Part shown: one piece after another, positions 1 through 9,264 of the stretch
How positions within the stretch are numbered: the first letter of the stretch is position 1
Layout of the letters: each line of letters begins with the position of its first letter
Source: an uncultured Lachnospiraceae bacterium
GTDB taxonomy: Bacteria; Bacillota; Clostridia; Lachnospirales; Lachnospiraceae
Assembly (NCBI GenBank): GCA_947173495.1
Contig: CAMWFQ010000001.1
Span: 186,001 to 250,000, forward strand
Reading direction: 5' to 3'
DNA: 64,000 nucleotides
Made by a program: the position numbers and the translations under genes
Notes under the pieces: model-generated
Database searches by the model: none
Seen by the model: only the letters and a program-made list of their open reading frames with translations
What the model was told of the DNA's origin: nothing

Positions 1-240
1 CAGCAGTGGGAGCATGAAAATGGCAGCCGCTATATTACTTTTTTCTTCAAGACTTCCTCCTTCAGCGGAGAAATTATTTCCTCAGAGGAGGGAAAAATCT
101 TCTGGATCGACAGAAAGGATCTTTCCGCACAGAAAACCGCCAGGGAATTCAGCCATATTCTGCAGATCTTTGAGCGGGATGATCTGAGCGAATTCTATTT
201 GAAGGAGCATCAGGGGATGTGGGAGAGGGTTTTCTTTTAA
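1..240 (+). CDS. Nudix hydrolase, C-terminal part (cut by window edge)
   Basis: The reading frame is open from base 1 and ends at TAA 238-240, leaving 79 residues. The stretch around FSGEIISSEEGKIFWI followed by an acidic, aromatic tail resembles the C-terminal half of MutT/8-oxo-dGTP-type Nudix hydrolases, where a residue pattern like SxEGxxFW follows the Nudix box. The Nudix box itself would lie left of the window, so catalytic competence cannot be judged. Members of this family hydrolyse nucleoside diphosphate-X compounds. The assignment rests on similarity of a short region only. Confidence 0.55.
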   Translation, partial: QQWEHENGSRYITFFFKTSSFSGEIISSEEGKIFWIDRKDLSAQKTAREFSHILQIFERDDLSEFYLKEHQGMWERVFF

Positions 241-387
241 AGTTCGAGATATCGGCCAGGGTATGACCATAGTATTAAAACAGAAGATATTATTGTATTC
301 ACAGCTATAGATTTATGATAGAATGCAATCAATATTATTTAGATAATAGCCCGTTATACAAAGAATAAATGATAGGGAAGAAATGCG

Positions 388-1920
388 ATGACCATAGAAG
401 AAGTATTGGCATTTGAAGAAATGCAGATATTTGATCGAAAGAGTATTAATATTGATCCGAAAGCGTTGGCAATACCAATTATAGCATTTGCAAATGCTGA
501 TGGTGGAACAATTGCGATTGGGATATCCGATAAAACGCGTAGAATAGAGGGTGTAGATTATGATATTGGGAAATTAAACGAGCTTCTTCGGGTACCATTT
601 GATTTTTGTATTCCGACTGTAAAGGTTGAAATAGAAAAAATACAGTGCACAGATTTTAAAGATAGAAAGAACCATGTACTTTTGATGCATATAGAGCCGA
701 GTATGGAAGTACATGCAAATCAAGCAGATGAAGTTTTTATGCGTGTGGGAGATAAATCCAAGCGACTTACATTTGAAGAACGTATGCAGCTGATGTATGA
801 CAAGGGGGAAAGATTTTTTGAGGACAAACCGGTTCCTGAAGCAGATATAGAAGACATTGACTTGGGTTTTGTAAAAAATTACATTGATCAAATTGGTTAT
901 TCCAAGACCCCTATGGAATATTTAAGAGAAAATAAAGGATTTGTAAAAGAGAAGAATGGGGAAGTACAGATCAGTTCAGCTGCGATATTATTGTTCGGGA
1001 AAAATCCGCAATTATATTTTCCCAGAGCCCGCGTACGCTTTATCCGCTATGAAGGCACAGAGGAACGTGTCGGTGCAGAGATGAATGTAATTAAGGATGT
1101 TATTTTTGAAGGAACTATATTGAAGATGATAACGGATGCTGTCGCATATTTGGATACACAGATTAAAGAGAAAACATATTTAGGGGAAGACGGACGATTT
1201 GTAAAAGAAGAGGAGTATCCGAAATTTGTCCGACAGGAAATTATTGTAAATGCTGTTACACATCGTGACTACAGTATTCGTGGAACGGATATTCAAATAA
1301 AGATGTTTGATGAAAGGATTGTTGTAGAAAGTCCCGGAAAATTGCCGGGGCTTGTGAAGACAAATAATATCCGGCATACACATTTTTCAAGAAATCCTAA
1401 AATTGCGGAATTTTTGAAAGCATATAGCTTTGTAAAAGAATATGGTGAGGGTGTTGACCGGATGTGGAAAGAACTTGAAGCGATTGGTTTGCAGGGACCG
1501 GAATATAGAATGAACGCCTTTATGCTGCAGACTATAATTAGAAATAATGCTTTATTTGAAAGCAAACCACGGTTTGAACAGGAAAACCACGGTTTGCTCG
1601 CTGAAAAACCACGGTTTGAGCAGGAAAACCACGGTTTGCCCGCTGAAAAACCACGGTTTGAATCCAAAGAATCACTGTTTCAGATTATTGACAATGCAGT
1701 ATCCAGGAAAGAATTAACTCCTGTCATTGCAGGAAATGTAAAAAAAGTGATAGAAAAATTTGATTTACATCAGATTTTTGGCAGGAAAGAAATTAAAAAG
1801 GAATTAGGATTTGGAGATTATAAAGCAGGGAAAGCGATTGAAGCAATGCAGTCATTAAACCTCATAATACCCGTAGCGGGTAAGGGTAAGGGCAAATATA
1901 TTTTAAAAGAGATGCAGTAA
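388..1920 (+). CDS. AlbA_2/Schlafen-domain ATP-binding regulator with winged helix
   Basis: This 510-residue protein begins with an AlbA_2 (Schlafen-type) domain, visible as FDRKS near residue 15 and IAFANADGGTIAIGI near residues 31-45. A GHKL-like ATP-binding module typical of COG2865 follows around residues 290-380 (IVNAVTHRDYS, EYGEGVDRM), and the C-terminal 80 residues look like a winged-helix segment. Such proteins are predicted transcriptional regulators, sometimes linked to mobile or defence DNA. The linker at residues 393-425 holds a repeated 14-residue unit. The gene is visibly richer in A/T than its neighbours, which suggests transfer. It stands alone between a Nudix gene and a convergent permease. 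ATG 388 follows GATAGGGAAG. Confidence 0.8.
   Translation: MTIEEVLAFEEMQIFDRKSINIDPKALAIPIIAFANADGGTIAIGISDKTRRIEGVDYDIGKLNELLRVPFDFCIPTVKVEIEKIQCTDFKDRKNHVLLMHIEPSMEVHANQADEVFMRVGDKSKRLTFEERMQLMYDKGERFFEDKPVPEADIEDIDLGFVKNYIDQIGYSKTPMEYLRENKGFVKEKNGEVQISSAAILLFGKNPQLYFPRARVRFIRYEGTEERVGAEMNVIKDVIFEGTILKMITDAVAYLDTQIKEKTYLGEDGRFVKEEEYPKFVRQEIIVNAVTHRDYSIRGTDIQIKMFDERIVVESPGKLPGLVKTNNIRHTHFSRNPKIAEFLKAYSFVKEYGEGVDRMWKELEAIGLQGPEYRMNAFMLQTIIRNNALFESKPRFEQENHGLLAEKPRFEQENHGLPAEKPRFESKESLFQIIDNAVSRKELTPVIAGNVKKVIEKFDLHQIFGRKEIKKELGFGDYKAGKAIEAMQSLNLIIPVAGKGKGKYILKEMQ
1564..1662 (+). repeat. In-frame repeat built from five copies of CCACGGTTTG
   Basis: The decamer CCACGGTTTG begins at 1567, 1587, 1609, 1629 and 1651. 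The spacing alternates 20, 22, 20, 22 bases, so successive copies are read in different frames: KPRF at the first, third and fifth, and NHGL at the second and fourth. Two copies make a 42-base unit encoding KPRFEQENHGL(L/P)AE. The repeat lies in the linker between the ATP-binding part and the winged helix of the surrounding gene. Confidence 0.9.
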
Positions 1921-1999
1921 ACGGCTTTTTGCCCCAACTTAGCATTCGTAAAAAAGTTTATGACACTAACCTGACACATATGTGCTCCTTTTCGGCACG

Positions 2000-2800
2000 C
2001 TACCCGGCAGCCGCCAGAAACCGGACCATATTGTATACACAGATCAGCATAATTATGACCATAAGTCCCATGAACAGCCTATTGACTCCGGCACCGTCTA
2101 TGTGTCTGTTCACCGCTCTCCCGGCAGCTCCTCCCAGAATTCCGCAGATGACCATGACCGCCAGCAGCTCTGCGCTGCATTCCGGCACCGTTCCGGATAC
2201 CAGCGTGCTGATCAGACTGGCAGCCTGGGAAAATAAGATAATATAGAGGGAATTCTGTGCCGCCTTTTTTGTATCCATGGAAAAGAAGAAGGAAAGCGCA
2301 ACCAGATTTACAGGGCCGCCCCCGATTCCCAAAAAAGAGGAGAGTATTCCCAGTCCCCCTCCCACCAGCAGACAGACCCGGATACCTGAGAAATGACGGG
2401 TTTTTATCCGGCTTTTTTTCAGTGTGTAAAGGAAGGTTCCCATGGTAATGAGCAAAAGACACAGGGCCTGCACCGCTCCCACCCGGTTCTTATTTCCTGT
2501 CAGCGAAAGAAGATACTGGAACATCATTTTCCCCGCAATTCCTCCCAGAACGGATCCCGCTGCCAGAAAGGTACCCCTCTTCCCATCCACAAGGCTGGCG
2601 CCGCTGATCCAGGCCTTCCCTACCGAATAGCAGGACATGGAAAGTACGCAGCAGCCTGACAGAAAGCTGATGGCATCCACCCCCAGGACCCCAAAGGCAT
2701 CCAGAACCGGTTTGATCAATACTCCGCCGCCGATTCCGCAGACTGCCCCTGCCACCGATGCCAGAAAACTGACCGCCGCAAAGACCATATAAATCCCCAT
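2000..2800 (-). CDS. TSUP family permease (TauE/SafE-like)
   Basis: This hydrophobic membrane protein of 266 residues has the internal repeat typical of the TauE/SafE family: a glycine-rich GxGGG motif appears near the N-terminus (VCGIGGGVLIKP) and again in the second half (LGIGGGPVNL). The family exports or imports small anions such as sulfite or sulfoacetate across the cytoplasmic membrane. I chose ATG 2800 because GGAGGAG lies a few bases upstream; a longer frame to 2986 adds a charged segment with no homology features. Sulfur-anion transport would fit the sulfatase locus a few genes away, but that link is only inferred from distance. Confidence 0.8.
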   Translation of the reverse strand: MGIYMVFAAVSFLASVAGAVCGIGGGVLIKPVLDAFGVLGVDAISFLSGCCVLSMSCYSVGKAWISGASLVDGKRGTFLAAGSVLGGIAGKMMFQYLLSLTGNKNRVGAVQALCLLLITMGTFLYTLKKSRIKTRHFSGIRVCLLVGGGLGILSSFLGIGGGPVNLVALSFFFSMDTKKAAQNSLYIILFSQAASLISTLVSGTVPECSAELLAVMVICGILGGAAGRAVNRHIDGAGVNRLFMGLMVIIMLICVYNMVRFLAAAG

Positions 2801-3082
2801 TTCTATCTCCTCCTGTTTCCCTTTGTCTGTCCGGACACCGATCTGCAATTTTGAATCTGTGCAGACCTTCCTTTCGTACTCCAGTTTAGACGAGAAACTT
2901 TTCCCTGTGAATCCACGATCTTCGGTTTGGGATCTCTGATTTTTGCATTTTTGTATGTCTTTCTCAAAAACATATACTTTTTTCATATTCCATTACTTTT
3001 TGTATATCTTGTACAGTTTTCATTGTAAAATCCCGCATCTTTTTGTATAATAGGTTTAAAATTACTGGAAAGGGTTCTTCTG

Positions 3083-4900
3083 ATGAACAAGAATAAAATT
3101 CCAATCACCTTCCGTAAACGTATGATCCTGTATAATCTTCTGATGATCGTGTGTATCGCCTGTATCATCAGCATCTATACCTATTCCTTCTACCGGAATG
3201 ATGCCATCGCCAGTGAAACGGCCGATTCTGCCGGACGGCTGCATCTGCTCTCTTCCCGGCTTGAAATCGCCTGCAATGAGCTGATCAATATCGTCCAGAA
3301 CTGTGCCGGACGCAAATCCTTGTTCCTTACCTCCATTCTCTCCGAACGCGATCAGCGATCCAGCGAGGAGGCAGGTATTTATGCCGCAAAGGTACTGAAG
3401 GATCTCTGCGCCGTTTCCGGATACAACGAATACATCCACAAAATCACGGTATATGAAAAGGACTCCCTTTTTATCCAGGCCGGGATCTCCTACGGCAGCG
3501 GAAATGATGCCGACTGCATTATGGCCGCGCCCTGGTTTGATGAGCTGCTGCATAAAAATATGCAGGAATATACCCTGACGCTGAAAGATAACCCCTTTCC
3601 CCTGAACGCCAAAACCATCCCTCATATTCTTCCGCTGCTCCGGCCGCTTCAGTATTCCAGGACAAAATCTCCCCAGGACGCATGGGTCTGTCTCATCCTG
3701 TCGCCCAAGCTGTTTCAGAACACGCTGGAGCTTCTGCCCCAGGATAAATCCGTACTGATTATGACCGGTGATTTTTCTCCTGTCAGCAGTATCAACATGG
3801 ATGCCTTTCCCACTGAAGAGGTGCAGGCTCTTCTGCGTGCCCATCCGGAGCAGACTGGAAGCCTGAAGACCCGGCTGTCAGATCTGGACTGCATTCTTAC
3901 CTGGGAGCGCCTGCCGGTCAGTGGTCTGATCCTCTGTGAGGTTCTTACTCTGAAAAGTATTTCGCCAAACTCCAGAGCCATACTGGCAACGGTGGGGCTG
4001 GTTTTTCTCTCCTGCACCGCCATCGGCTTTTTACTGTCCCTTTTGTTTACCCGTTATCTTACCCGGCCCATTTTGCGCCTGATCGATCATATGGAGGTTA
4101 TATCGTCCGGTGATTTCAGCAGAAACCCGGAGATTGAATCCAATGATGAGCTGGGAATCATCGGCAGACAGATCAATGAAATGTCATCTCATGTTTCTGT
4201 CCTCATGGAAAACCGTATCCGCGATGAGCAGGAAAAGCTGAACCTGGAGATCAAAATGCTGCAGGCCCAGATCAATCCGCATTTTCTCTACAATACATTG
4301 GATTCCATTAAGTGGATCGCCACCATGCAGCACAACACGGGGATTGTACGGGTGGTTTCGGCCCTCTCCTCTCTGCTGAAAAACATGGCCAAGGGCTTTA
4401 ATGAAAAAGTGACCGTCCGTCAGGAGCTGGACTTTCTGGATCACTATGTCACCATCGAAAAAATCCGCTATATAGAGCTGTTTGATGTGGAAATTTCCAT
4501 CGATGATGCCGCCTTATATGATGCGTGCATTATAAAGCTGACCCTGCAGCCTCTGGTGGAAAACAGTATTTTCTCCGGCATCGAGCCGAGCGGAAAACCG
4601 GGCCTGATCCAAATCCATATTTACGCGGAGGATGAGGTGCTCTATATCAGTGTCCGGGACAATGGCATAGGAATATCAGAAGAAAATATTGCCCGGATGC
4701 TGACGGATACCTCCCGTGTGTCCAAGCACTATATGAGCGGAATCGGCCTTCCCAATGTTGACCGCAGGATCAAGCTTGTATACGGTCAGCAGTATGGTCT
4801 GAAGGTCGAGAGCGAGGTAGGAGTATATACCTGTGTTACCATATCGCTTCCGCTGGAATTGAAAGAAGGAGCTGCTTATGTACCGAATAATCCTGATTGA
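3083..4900 (+). CDS. YesM-type sensor histidine kinase
   Basis: The protein has 605 residues. A first membrane helix spans about residues 14-36, a large extracellular sensor region 37-295, a second helix 298-322, and a HAMP linker about 320-372. The His_kinase segment has NPHFLYNTL with His400 as the probable phosphorylation site. The ATPase domain has its N-box at LQPLVENSI and its G1 box at DNGIG. This layout is that of the YesM/LytS group, which typically senses extracellular carbohydrate, often through a binding protein. The stop overlaps the start of the response regulator by 23 bases, so the two are coupled. The adjacent sulfatase, ABC importer and GH88 genes point to a sugar signal. 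ATG 3083 follows GAAAGGG. Confidence 0.92.
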   Translation: MNKNKIPITFRKRMILYNLLMIVCIACIISIYTYSFYRNDAIASETADSAGRLHLLSSRLEIACNELINIVQNCAGRKSLFLTSILSERDQRSSEEAGIYAAKVLKDLCAVSGYNEYIHKITVYEKDSLFIQAGISYGSGNDADCIMAAPWFDELLHKNMQEYTLTLKDNPFPLNAKTIPHILPLLRPLQYSRTKSPQDAWVCLILSPKLFQNTLELLPQDKSVLIMTGDFSPVSSINMDAFPTEEVQALLRAHPEQTGSLKTRLSDLDCILTWERLPVSGLILCEVLTLKSISPNSRAILATVGLVFLSCTAIGFLLSLLFTRYLTRPILRLIDHMEVISSGDFSRNPEIESNDELGIIGRQINEMSSHVSVLMENRIRDEQEKLNLEIKMLQAQINPHFLYNTLDSIKWIATMQHNTGIVRVVSALSSLLKNMAKGFNEKVTVRQELDFLDHYVTIEKIRYIELFDVEISIDDAALYDACIIKLTLQPLVENSIFSGIEPSGKPGLIQIHIYAEDEVLYISVRDNGIGISEENIARMLTDTSRVSKHYMSGIGLPNVDRRIKLVYGQQYGLKVESEVGVYTCVTISLPLELKEGAAYVPNNPD

Positions 4901-6497
4901 TGACGAACCTTTGATCCTGGCCGGAATTGCATCCCTGATCTGCTGGGAAGAACATGACTGCTGCATTGTGGGAAAGGCTACCAACGGCCCTGCCGCCGTT
5001 GACCTGATCCTGGAGATGAGACCCGATATCGTGATCACCGATATCCGCATGCCGGTGATGAACGGCCTGGAACTGATTCAGGCCTGCAGGGAAAAAAACT
5101 GTGAGTTTGCCTTTATTTTCCTTACAAATCTGGAGGATTTCCAGCTGGCGAAGCAGGCTGTGCATCTGGGCGCTACAGACTATCTGGTGAAACTGGATCT
5201 TCAGCCGCAGATGTTGATCCAGGCGCTGGATAAAGCCAAAGAGCACTGCTCCCGCATGGAAAGCCATCATAACAAAGAGCTGTATACGCATCTTTTAAAG
5301 GACAGCCGGCAACAGCTGGAACGGAATTATTTTTCCCAGCTGCTCCTGCATTCCTCACCGGACAATGCGTTTATTCCCGATCCGGAGATCGATGCACATT
5401 ATCAGAATGCTTATCTGATTCTGTTTCAGATGAAACCGGAACAGATTCATTTCGGCCAGACGGAAAGCTATGACTTTCAGTTTATATTCCATCAGCTTCT
5501 GGACATCGTTTCCGGCATCGGATCCCGCTATTTTTCCAGTCATACCATGCTCATGCCTCAGGAGGATATCATGCTTCTCGTGGTTTCTCCCAAACCGGAA
5601 AACGACAGCGAAAAGTCCCTCTCGGAATTCTGCACAAAGGTAAATGTTGCCCTTGATACCTATTTTGCCTTAACCGCCCTGTTCGGCATCAGCCTGAAAA
5701 AAAGGGAAGTCTCCCTTTTTCCCGACGCTTTCAAGGAGGCGCGTGCCGCTCTTGGTCACTGCTATTATGATTCGGCCCTGCGCATTGCCTTTTATAACGG
5801 TCAGGAATCCCGGTTAAGCCAGCCGGTCCCGAGGGAATTTAATATTAACTTTCTCAAAAAGTCCATGTCGGCAGCTGTTCTTGAAAATGAGAGCCAGGAT
5901 TTAAAGGAAATTTTCCATGAGCTTTCCGAATTGTTTACCCAGTACAAACCGGATAAACCCCAGGCCGTCAGCGCCTGCATCAACATTTATTCCTATCTCC
6001 ATGATCTGCTGCAAAACGAAAGCTCCGGGGAAAACGTCTTTCCCTACAGCATTGACATTGCCAAGCAACTCTCCGGACTTGCCAGCCTGGATGATATCCT
6101 GCTGTGGTTAGAGAGCTTCTGTGAAAAAATATGCGCCCTTCTCACAGAACGGAAAGAAAAACGGTCCGACAAATTCGTTTATATGGCAAAGCGCTATATC
6201 CATGAGCATTACCGTGAAAAGCTGACTCTGTCCGAGATCGCGGAGCACCTGAAAATTAGTCCCGGCTATCTCAGTTCCATATTCAGCCGTTATATGAACC
6301 GGACGGTTTCCGACTACATTGCCGAAGTAAAAATCGAACATGCGAAAGAACTGATTGATTCCGGCGAATACCTGATCTACGAGATTGCAGATCAGCTGGG
6401 GTTTGATAATGCCTACTATTTCAGCAAGGTTTTTAAAAAGGTCACCGGGATGGCTCCCAAAAACTATGAGTGCTGGCGCAAATTAAACCGGGAATAA
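4878..6497 (+). CDS. YesN-type response regulator, AraC-family output
   Basis: This 539-residue protein starts with a receiver domain (acidic pocket DDE at residues 8-10, phospho-acceptor Asp55 in ITDIRMP, conserved Lys near residue 104). A poorly conserved middle region follows, then two helix-turn-helix motifs of an AraC domain at about residues 437-535 (LTLSEIAEHLKISPGYLSS and IYEIADQLGFDNAYYFSKVF). It is the partner of the overlapping kinase. Regulators of this class usually activate nearby carbohydrate transport operons, so the sulfatase 46 bases downstream and the divergent importer operon are likely targets. The RBS GAAGGAG lies inside the end of the kinase gene. Confidence 0.93.
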   Translation: MYRIILIDDEPLILAGIASLICWEEHDCCIVGKATNGPAAVDLILEMRPDIVITDIRMPVMNGLELIQACREKNCEFAFIFLTNLEDFQLAKQAVHLGATDYLVKLDLQPQMLIQALDKAKEHCSRMESHHNKELYTHLLKDSRQQLERNYFSQLLLHSSPDNAFIPDPEIDAHYQNAYLILFQMKPEQIHFGQTESYDFQFIFHQLLDIVSGIGSRYFSSHTMLMPQEDIMLLVVSPKPENDSEKSLSEFCTKVNVALDTYFALTALFGISLKKREVSLFPDAFKEARAALGHCYYDSALRIAFYNGQESRLSQPVPREFNINFLKKSMSAAVLENESQDLKEIFHELSELFTQYKPDKPQAVSACINIYSYLHDLLQNESSGENVFPYSIDIAKQLSGLASLDDILLWLESFCEKICALLTERKEKRSDKFVYMAKRYIHEHYREKLTLSEIAEHLKISPGYLSSIFSRYMNRTVSDYIAEVKIEHAKELIDSGEYLIYEIADQLGFDNAYYFSKVFKKVTGMAPKNYECWRKLNRE

Positions 6498-6543
6498 GCA
6501 ATCTGTTTTTACATTTATTTTGAATGAAAGGAAATTTGTATCT

Positions 6544-8061
6544 ATGAGTAAAAAAGTAATTCTGATCATGACCGACACTACTCGCACCGATATGCTGGGC
6601 TGCTACGGGAATCACGATATGTACACGCCCAATCTGGACCGGCTGGCGGCAGAGGGCATCCGCTTTGACCAGGCCTACACCACACAGCCTGTGTGCCAGC
6701 CGGCCCGCTCCGCCATTTTCACCGGAAGCTATCCCCATTCCTGCGCCGGATGGTCGAACTGCATGGGGCTCTCCGATAACGTCCAGAATATCGGACGCCG
6801 TTTGACGGATCACGGTATCCACAGCGCTTATATCGGGAAATGGCATCTGGATGGCGGCGACTATTTCGGCCTTGGCCGCTGTGCAGACGGCTGGGATCCC
6901 GACTACTGGTATGATATGCGGAATTATCTGGAGGAGCTGACGCCGGAAGAACGCTTTGTCTCCCGTCAGGCAGGCAGCATGGAAAAGGATGATATCCGGG
7001 AGGAATTCACATACGGGCACCGCTGTTCCGACCGGGCAATCGATTTTCTTCAAAAGCATCGGGACTGTGCCGGAGATTATTTCCTGGTGGTCTCCTACGA
7101 TGAGCCTCATGATCCCTGCCTCTGCCCGAAAGAATTCTGGTCCAGATATGAACACACGCCGTTCCGCCGCAAACAGAATCTGTATGATACGCTGGAAAAT
7201 AAACCGGAGCATCACAGACTCTGGGCCGGGGACAATTATATGAGGGCTGCCTCTCCGGATTTCTCCATGGATTTTAAATATTTTCTTGGCTGCAACAGTT
7301 TTGCGGACTATGAGATCGGCCGTGTGTTGAAGGCAGTTGACGAATATGCCCGGGATGCCGTCGTGATCTACACCTCTGACCACGGCGATATGCTCTATTC
7401 TCATTCTCTGACCCAGAAGGGACCCGCCATGTATGAGGAAATCACCCATATTCCCTTTATTGTACGGGGCTTCGACAAACATAAGACGGATGCAAACCCC
7501 GTATCCCACATCAACCTGGCTCCCACCATCTTTGATATTTTCCAGGTTCCCATTCCAAAGGTTTTTGAGGGAAAAAGCATTTATGAGCAGCTCCGGACCG
7601 GAACAAGAACCAATGATTATATCCATATGGAATTCGGAAGATATGAAGTGGATCACGACGGGTTCGGCGGCTACCAGCCCATCCGCTGTGTTTTTGACGG
7701 ACGCTATAAGCTGGTCATCAATCTGATGACATCCGACGAGCTCTATGACCTGAAGGAAGATCCGGAAGAAATGAACAACCTTATCCTTTCCCCCGCGTTA
7801 ACGGCAGAAAAGCAGCGTCTGCATAAGGCCCTGCTGGATCATATGTATCAAACGCGGGATCCCTTCCGCGGATACTACTGGGAAAACCGCCCCTGGAACA
7901 GTTATCCCCAGGACCGGACCTGGGACAGCCGCCGTATGACCAGACAGCGGGAAAATGAGGAGTACGAGCCCAGACAGTTAGATTACGGAACCGGTCTTCC
8001 CATAACAAAAGCAGTTCGCAAAAAAGGAGAGTGCAGCTCTCAGCCGGTCAGAAACTGCTGA
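6544..8061 (+). CDS. Sulfatase, Cys-type (first of two)
   Basis: This 505-residue enzyme of the alkaline-phosphatase-like sulfatase family hydrolyses a sulfate ester. The signature CxPxR is present as CQPARSAIFTG with Cys51 as the residue to be oxidised to formylglycine. Metal-ligand motifs are seen at the N-terminus (DTTRTD) and at TSDHGD. No signal peptide is apparent, so it probably acts in the cytoplasm on imported oligosaccharide. Cys-type sulfatases in anaerobes need a radical SAM maturase, and one is encoded at 15743-16858. The start ATG 6544 is preferred to an upstream TTG because GAAAGGA precedes it. It follows the YesN-like regulator and is probably co-transcribed with it. Confidence 0.92.
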   Translation: MSKKVILIMTDTTRTDMLGCYGNHDMYTPNLDRLAAEGIRFDQAYTTQPVCQPARSAIFTGSYPHSCAGWSNCMGLSDNVQNIGRRLTDHGIHSAYIGKWHLDGGDYFGLGRCADGWDPDYWYDMRNYLEELTPEERFVSRQAGSMEKDDIREEFTYGHRCSDRAIDFLQKHRDCAGDYFLVVSYDEPHDPCLCPKEFWSRYEHTPFRRKQNLYDTLENKPEHHRLWAGDNYMRAASPDFSMDFKYFLGCNSFADYEIGRVLKAVDEYARDAVVIYTSDHGDMLYSHSLTQKGPAMYEEITHIPFIVRGFDKHKTDANPVSHINLAPTIFDIFQVPIPKVFEGKSIYEQLRTGTRTNDYIHMEFGRYEVDHDGFGGYQPIRCVFDGRYKLVINLMTSDELYDLKEDPEEMNNLILSPALTAEKQRLHKALLDHMYQTRDPFRGYYWENRPWNSYPQDRTWDSRRMTRQRENEEYEPRQLDYGTGLPITKAVRKKGECSSQPVRNC

Positions 8062-8070
8062 TCCATCGGG

Positions 8071-8224
8071 CAGGGAGAAAATTCTCCCTGTCCATGCGCA
8101 AGACGCATGCTGTGTCAGCAACACATTTCCCACGCATTTATGCGTGTACGCCCCTGCGCAGTCAAGCAGAGGAATGATTTTACCCGCACATATCGAAAGC
8201 GGAAGGTTTGCACCTTCCGCTTTC
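8071..8224. terminator. Hairpins between convergent genes
   Basis: The gap between the first sulfatase and the convergent nucleotidyltransferase holds two perfect hairpins. One is at 8071-8090 (CAGGGAGAA, 2-base loop). The other is at 8195-8224 (GAAAGCGGAAGG, 6-base loop, 12-base stem). Neither is followed by a strong T-run, so they are bidirectional terminators or transcript-end stabilisers only by position. Between them lie further small dyads around CGCATTTATGCG and a CTGCGCAG tail faintly like the two-hairpin repeats elsewhere in the window. Confidence 0.5.
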
Positions 8225-8239
8225 AATTACGTCTCCTGC

Positions 8240-9178
8240 TTATACACTTTTTTCATCCCACAAACGTTCCGGATACACACCTTCCTTTTTCAATCTGCGG
8301 ATCGCCTCCACTACTCTTTCCTTATCCTCCCGGTATGTGACGCCATACCAGTTGTCGGCAGACCGGAGCACCTTCACATCCGCACGGCCTTCTCTGATCA
8401 GCTCATCCACCACAAAGGGCAGGAAATATTCACATTTCAGCGGATTGACGCCCAGGCTGCGATCCAGAAATGCCGGGAAGCGTTCCTCCAGCTCCCTGAT
8501 CATACCGGGTGTAAATCCCCACAAATTCATGGATACCACGGTATCCTCAGAAAGCGGTATCCAGCACTCCCCCTCATCCTCCGTATATTCTGCCAGATTT
8601 CCATGCTTTTCAATCCGGGTTCTCTCTGTGATCCCGCGCAGCATTCCATGCTCATCCAGCAGGCACACGCCTCTGGCCACATGGCCGTGATCCGTCAGTG
8701 TCTTATACAGTTCATAGCCCACCATGGCATAATGACAGCGGTCGTCGTCTTCCATCCGGGAGAGCTGTTCATACATGGTCCTGAAGGCGGATTTTCCGTA
8801 ATAGTCGTCTGCATTGATCACGGCAAAGGGAGCATCCTTCAATTCCTCCGCACAGCAGAGCAGCGCATGCCCTGTCCCCCAGGGCTTTGTCCGTCCTTCC
8901 GGGCAGGTATACCCCTCCGGCAGCTTTTCCAGCTCCTGATAGACATAGACTACCTCCGCATATCTTTCCATACGCCTGCCGATATATTCCCTGAATTCTT
9001 CTTCTATGGCTTTCTTAATGATAAAGATAATCTTTTCAAAGCCCGCCGCCACTGCGTCGTAGATGGAAAAATCTATGATCAGGTTCCCGTACTCATCCAC
9101 CGGGTCAATCTGCTTTAAACCTCCATACCGGCTTCCCATGCCCGCCGCCATAATAACAAGTACCGGTTTTTTCTTCAT
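8240..9178 (-). CDS. Sugar-phosphate nucleotidyltransferase family protein
   Basis: The protein has 312 residues. The N-terminal nucleotide-binding signature reads AAGMGSRYGGLKQ, with a later NADDYYG likely to bind metal and nucleotide. These are marks of the NTP_transferase group that makes NDP-sugars from sugar-1-phosphates. The exact sugar cannot be read from the sequence. ATG 9178 is chosen because the similarity starts there and AAGGGAG lies upstream; a longer frame runs back into the sulfatase gene without support. It is the last gene of the importer/sulfatase operon, 86 bases after the sulfatase stop, and may be a rider rather than part of the catabolic pathway. Confidence 0.85.
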   Translation of the reverse strand: MKKKPVLVIMAAGMGSRYGGLKQIDPVDEYGNLIIDFSIYDAVAAGFEKIIFIIKKAIEEEFREYIGRRMERYAEVVYVYQELEKLPEGYTCPEGRTKPWGTGHALLCCAEELKDAPFAVINADDYYGKSAFRTMYEQLSRMEDDDRCHYAMVGYELYKTLTDHGHVARGVCLLDEHGMLRGITERTRIEKHGNLAEYTEDEGECWIPLSEDTVVSMNLWGFTPGMIRELEERFPAFLDRSLGVNPLKCEYFLPFVVDELIREGRADVKVLRSADNWYGVTYREDKERVVEAIRRLKKEGVYPERLWDEKSV

Positions 9179-9264
9179 CTCTTTTCTCCCTTCTATTCCC
9201 AAACTCCAAAACCCCAAAACTCTTTTCTCTATGACTTTTTTCTCCAAAACTATTTTCGCGAAAA

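Noticed and set aside
1564-1662. Short evenly spaced repeats, possible CRISPR-like array
   Set aside because: The spacers are only 10-12 bases and themselves repeated, the whole stretch is in frame within a good gene, and no cas gene is near.
6442-7656. 404-residue reading frame antisense to the first sulfatase
   Set aside because: It lies wholly opposite a clear sulfatase gene, has no RBS, and its composition mirrors the codon pattern of that gene.
8085-8165. Fifth copy of the two-hairpin repeat between the convergent genes
   Set aside because: A hairpin and a CTGCGCAG tail are present, but the outer/inner stem order and the CTTCCTCT bulge are not, so the similarity is too weak.
8144-9118. 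324-residue reading frame antisense to the nucleotidyltransferase
   Set aside because: It overlaps a well-supported gene on the other strand and begins in a hairpin-rich gap without an RBS.
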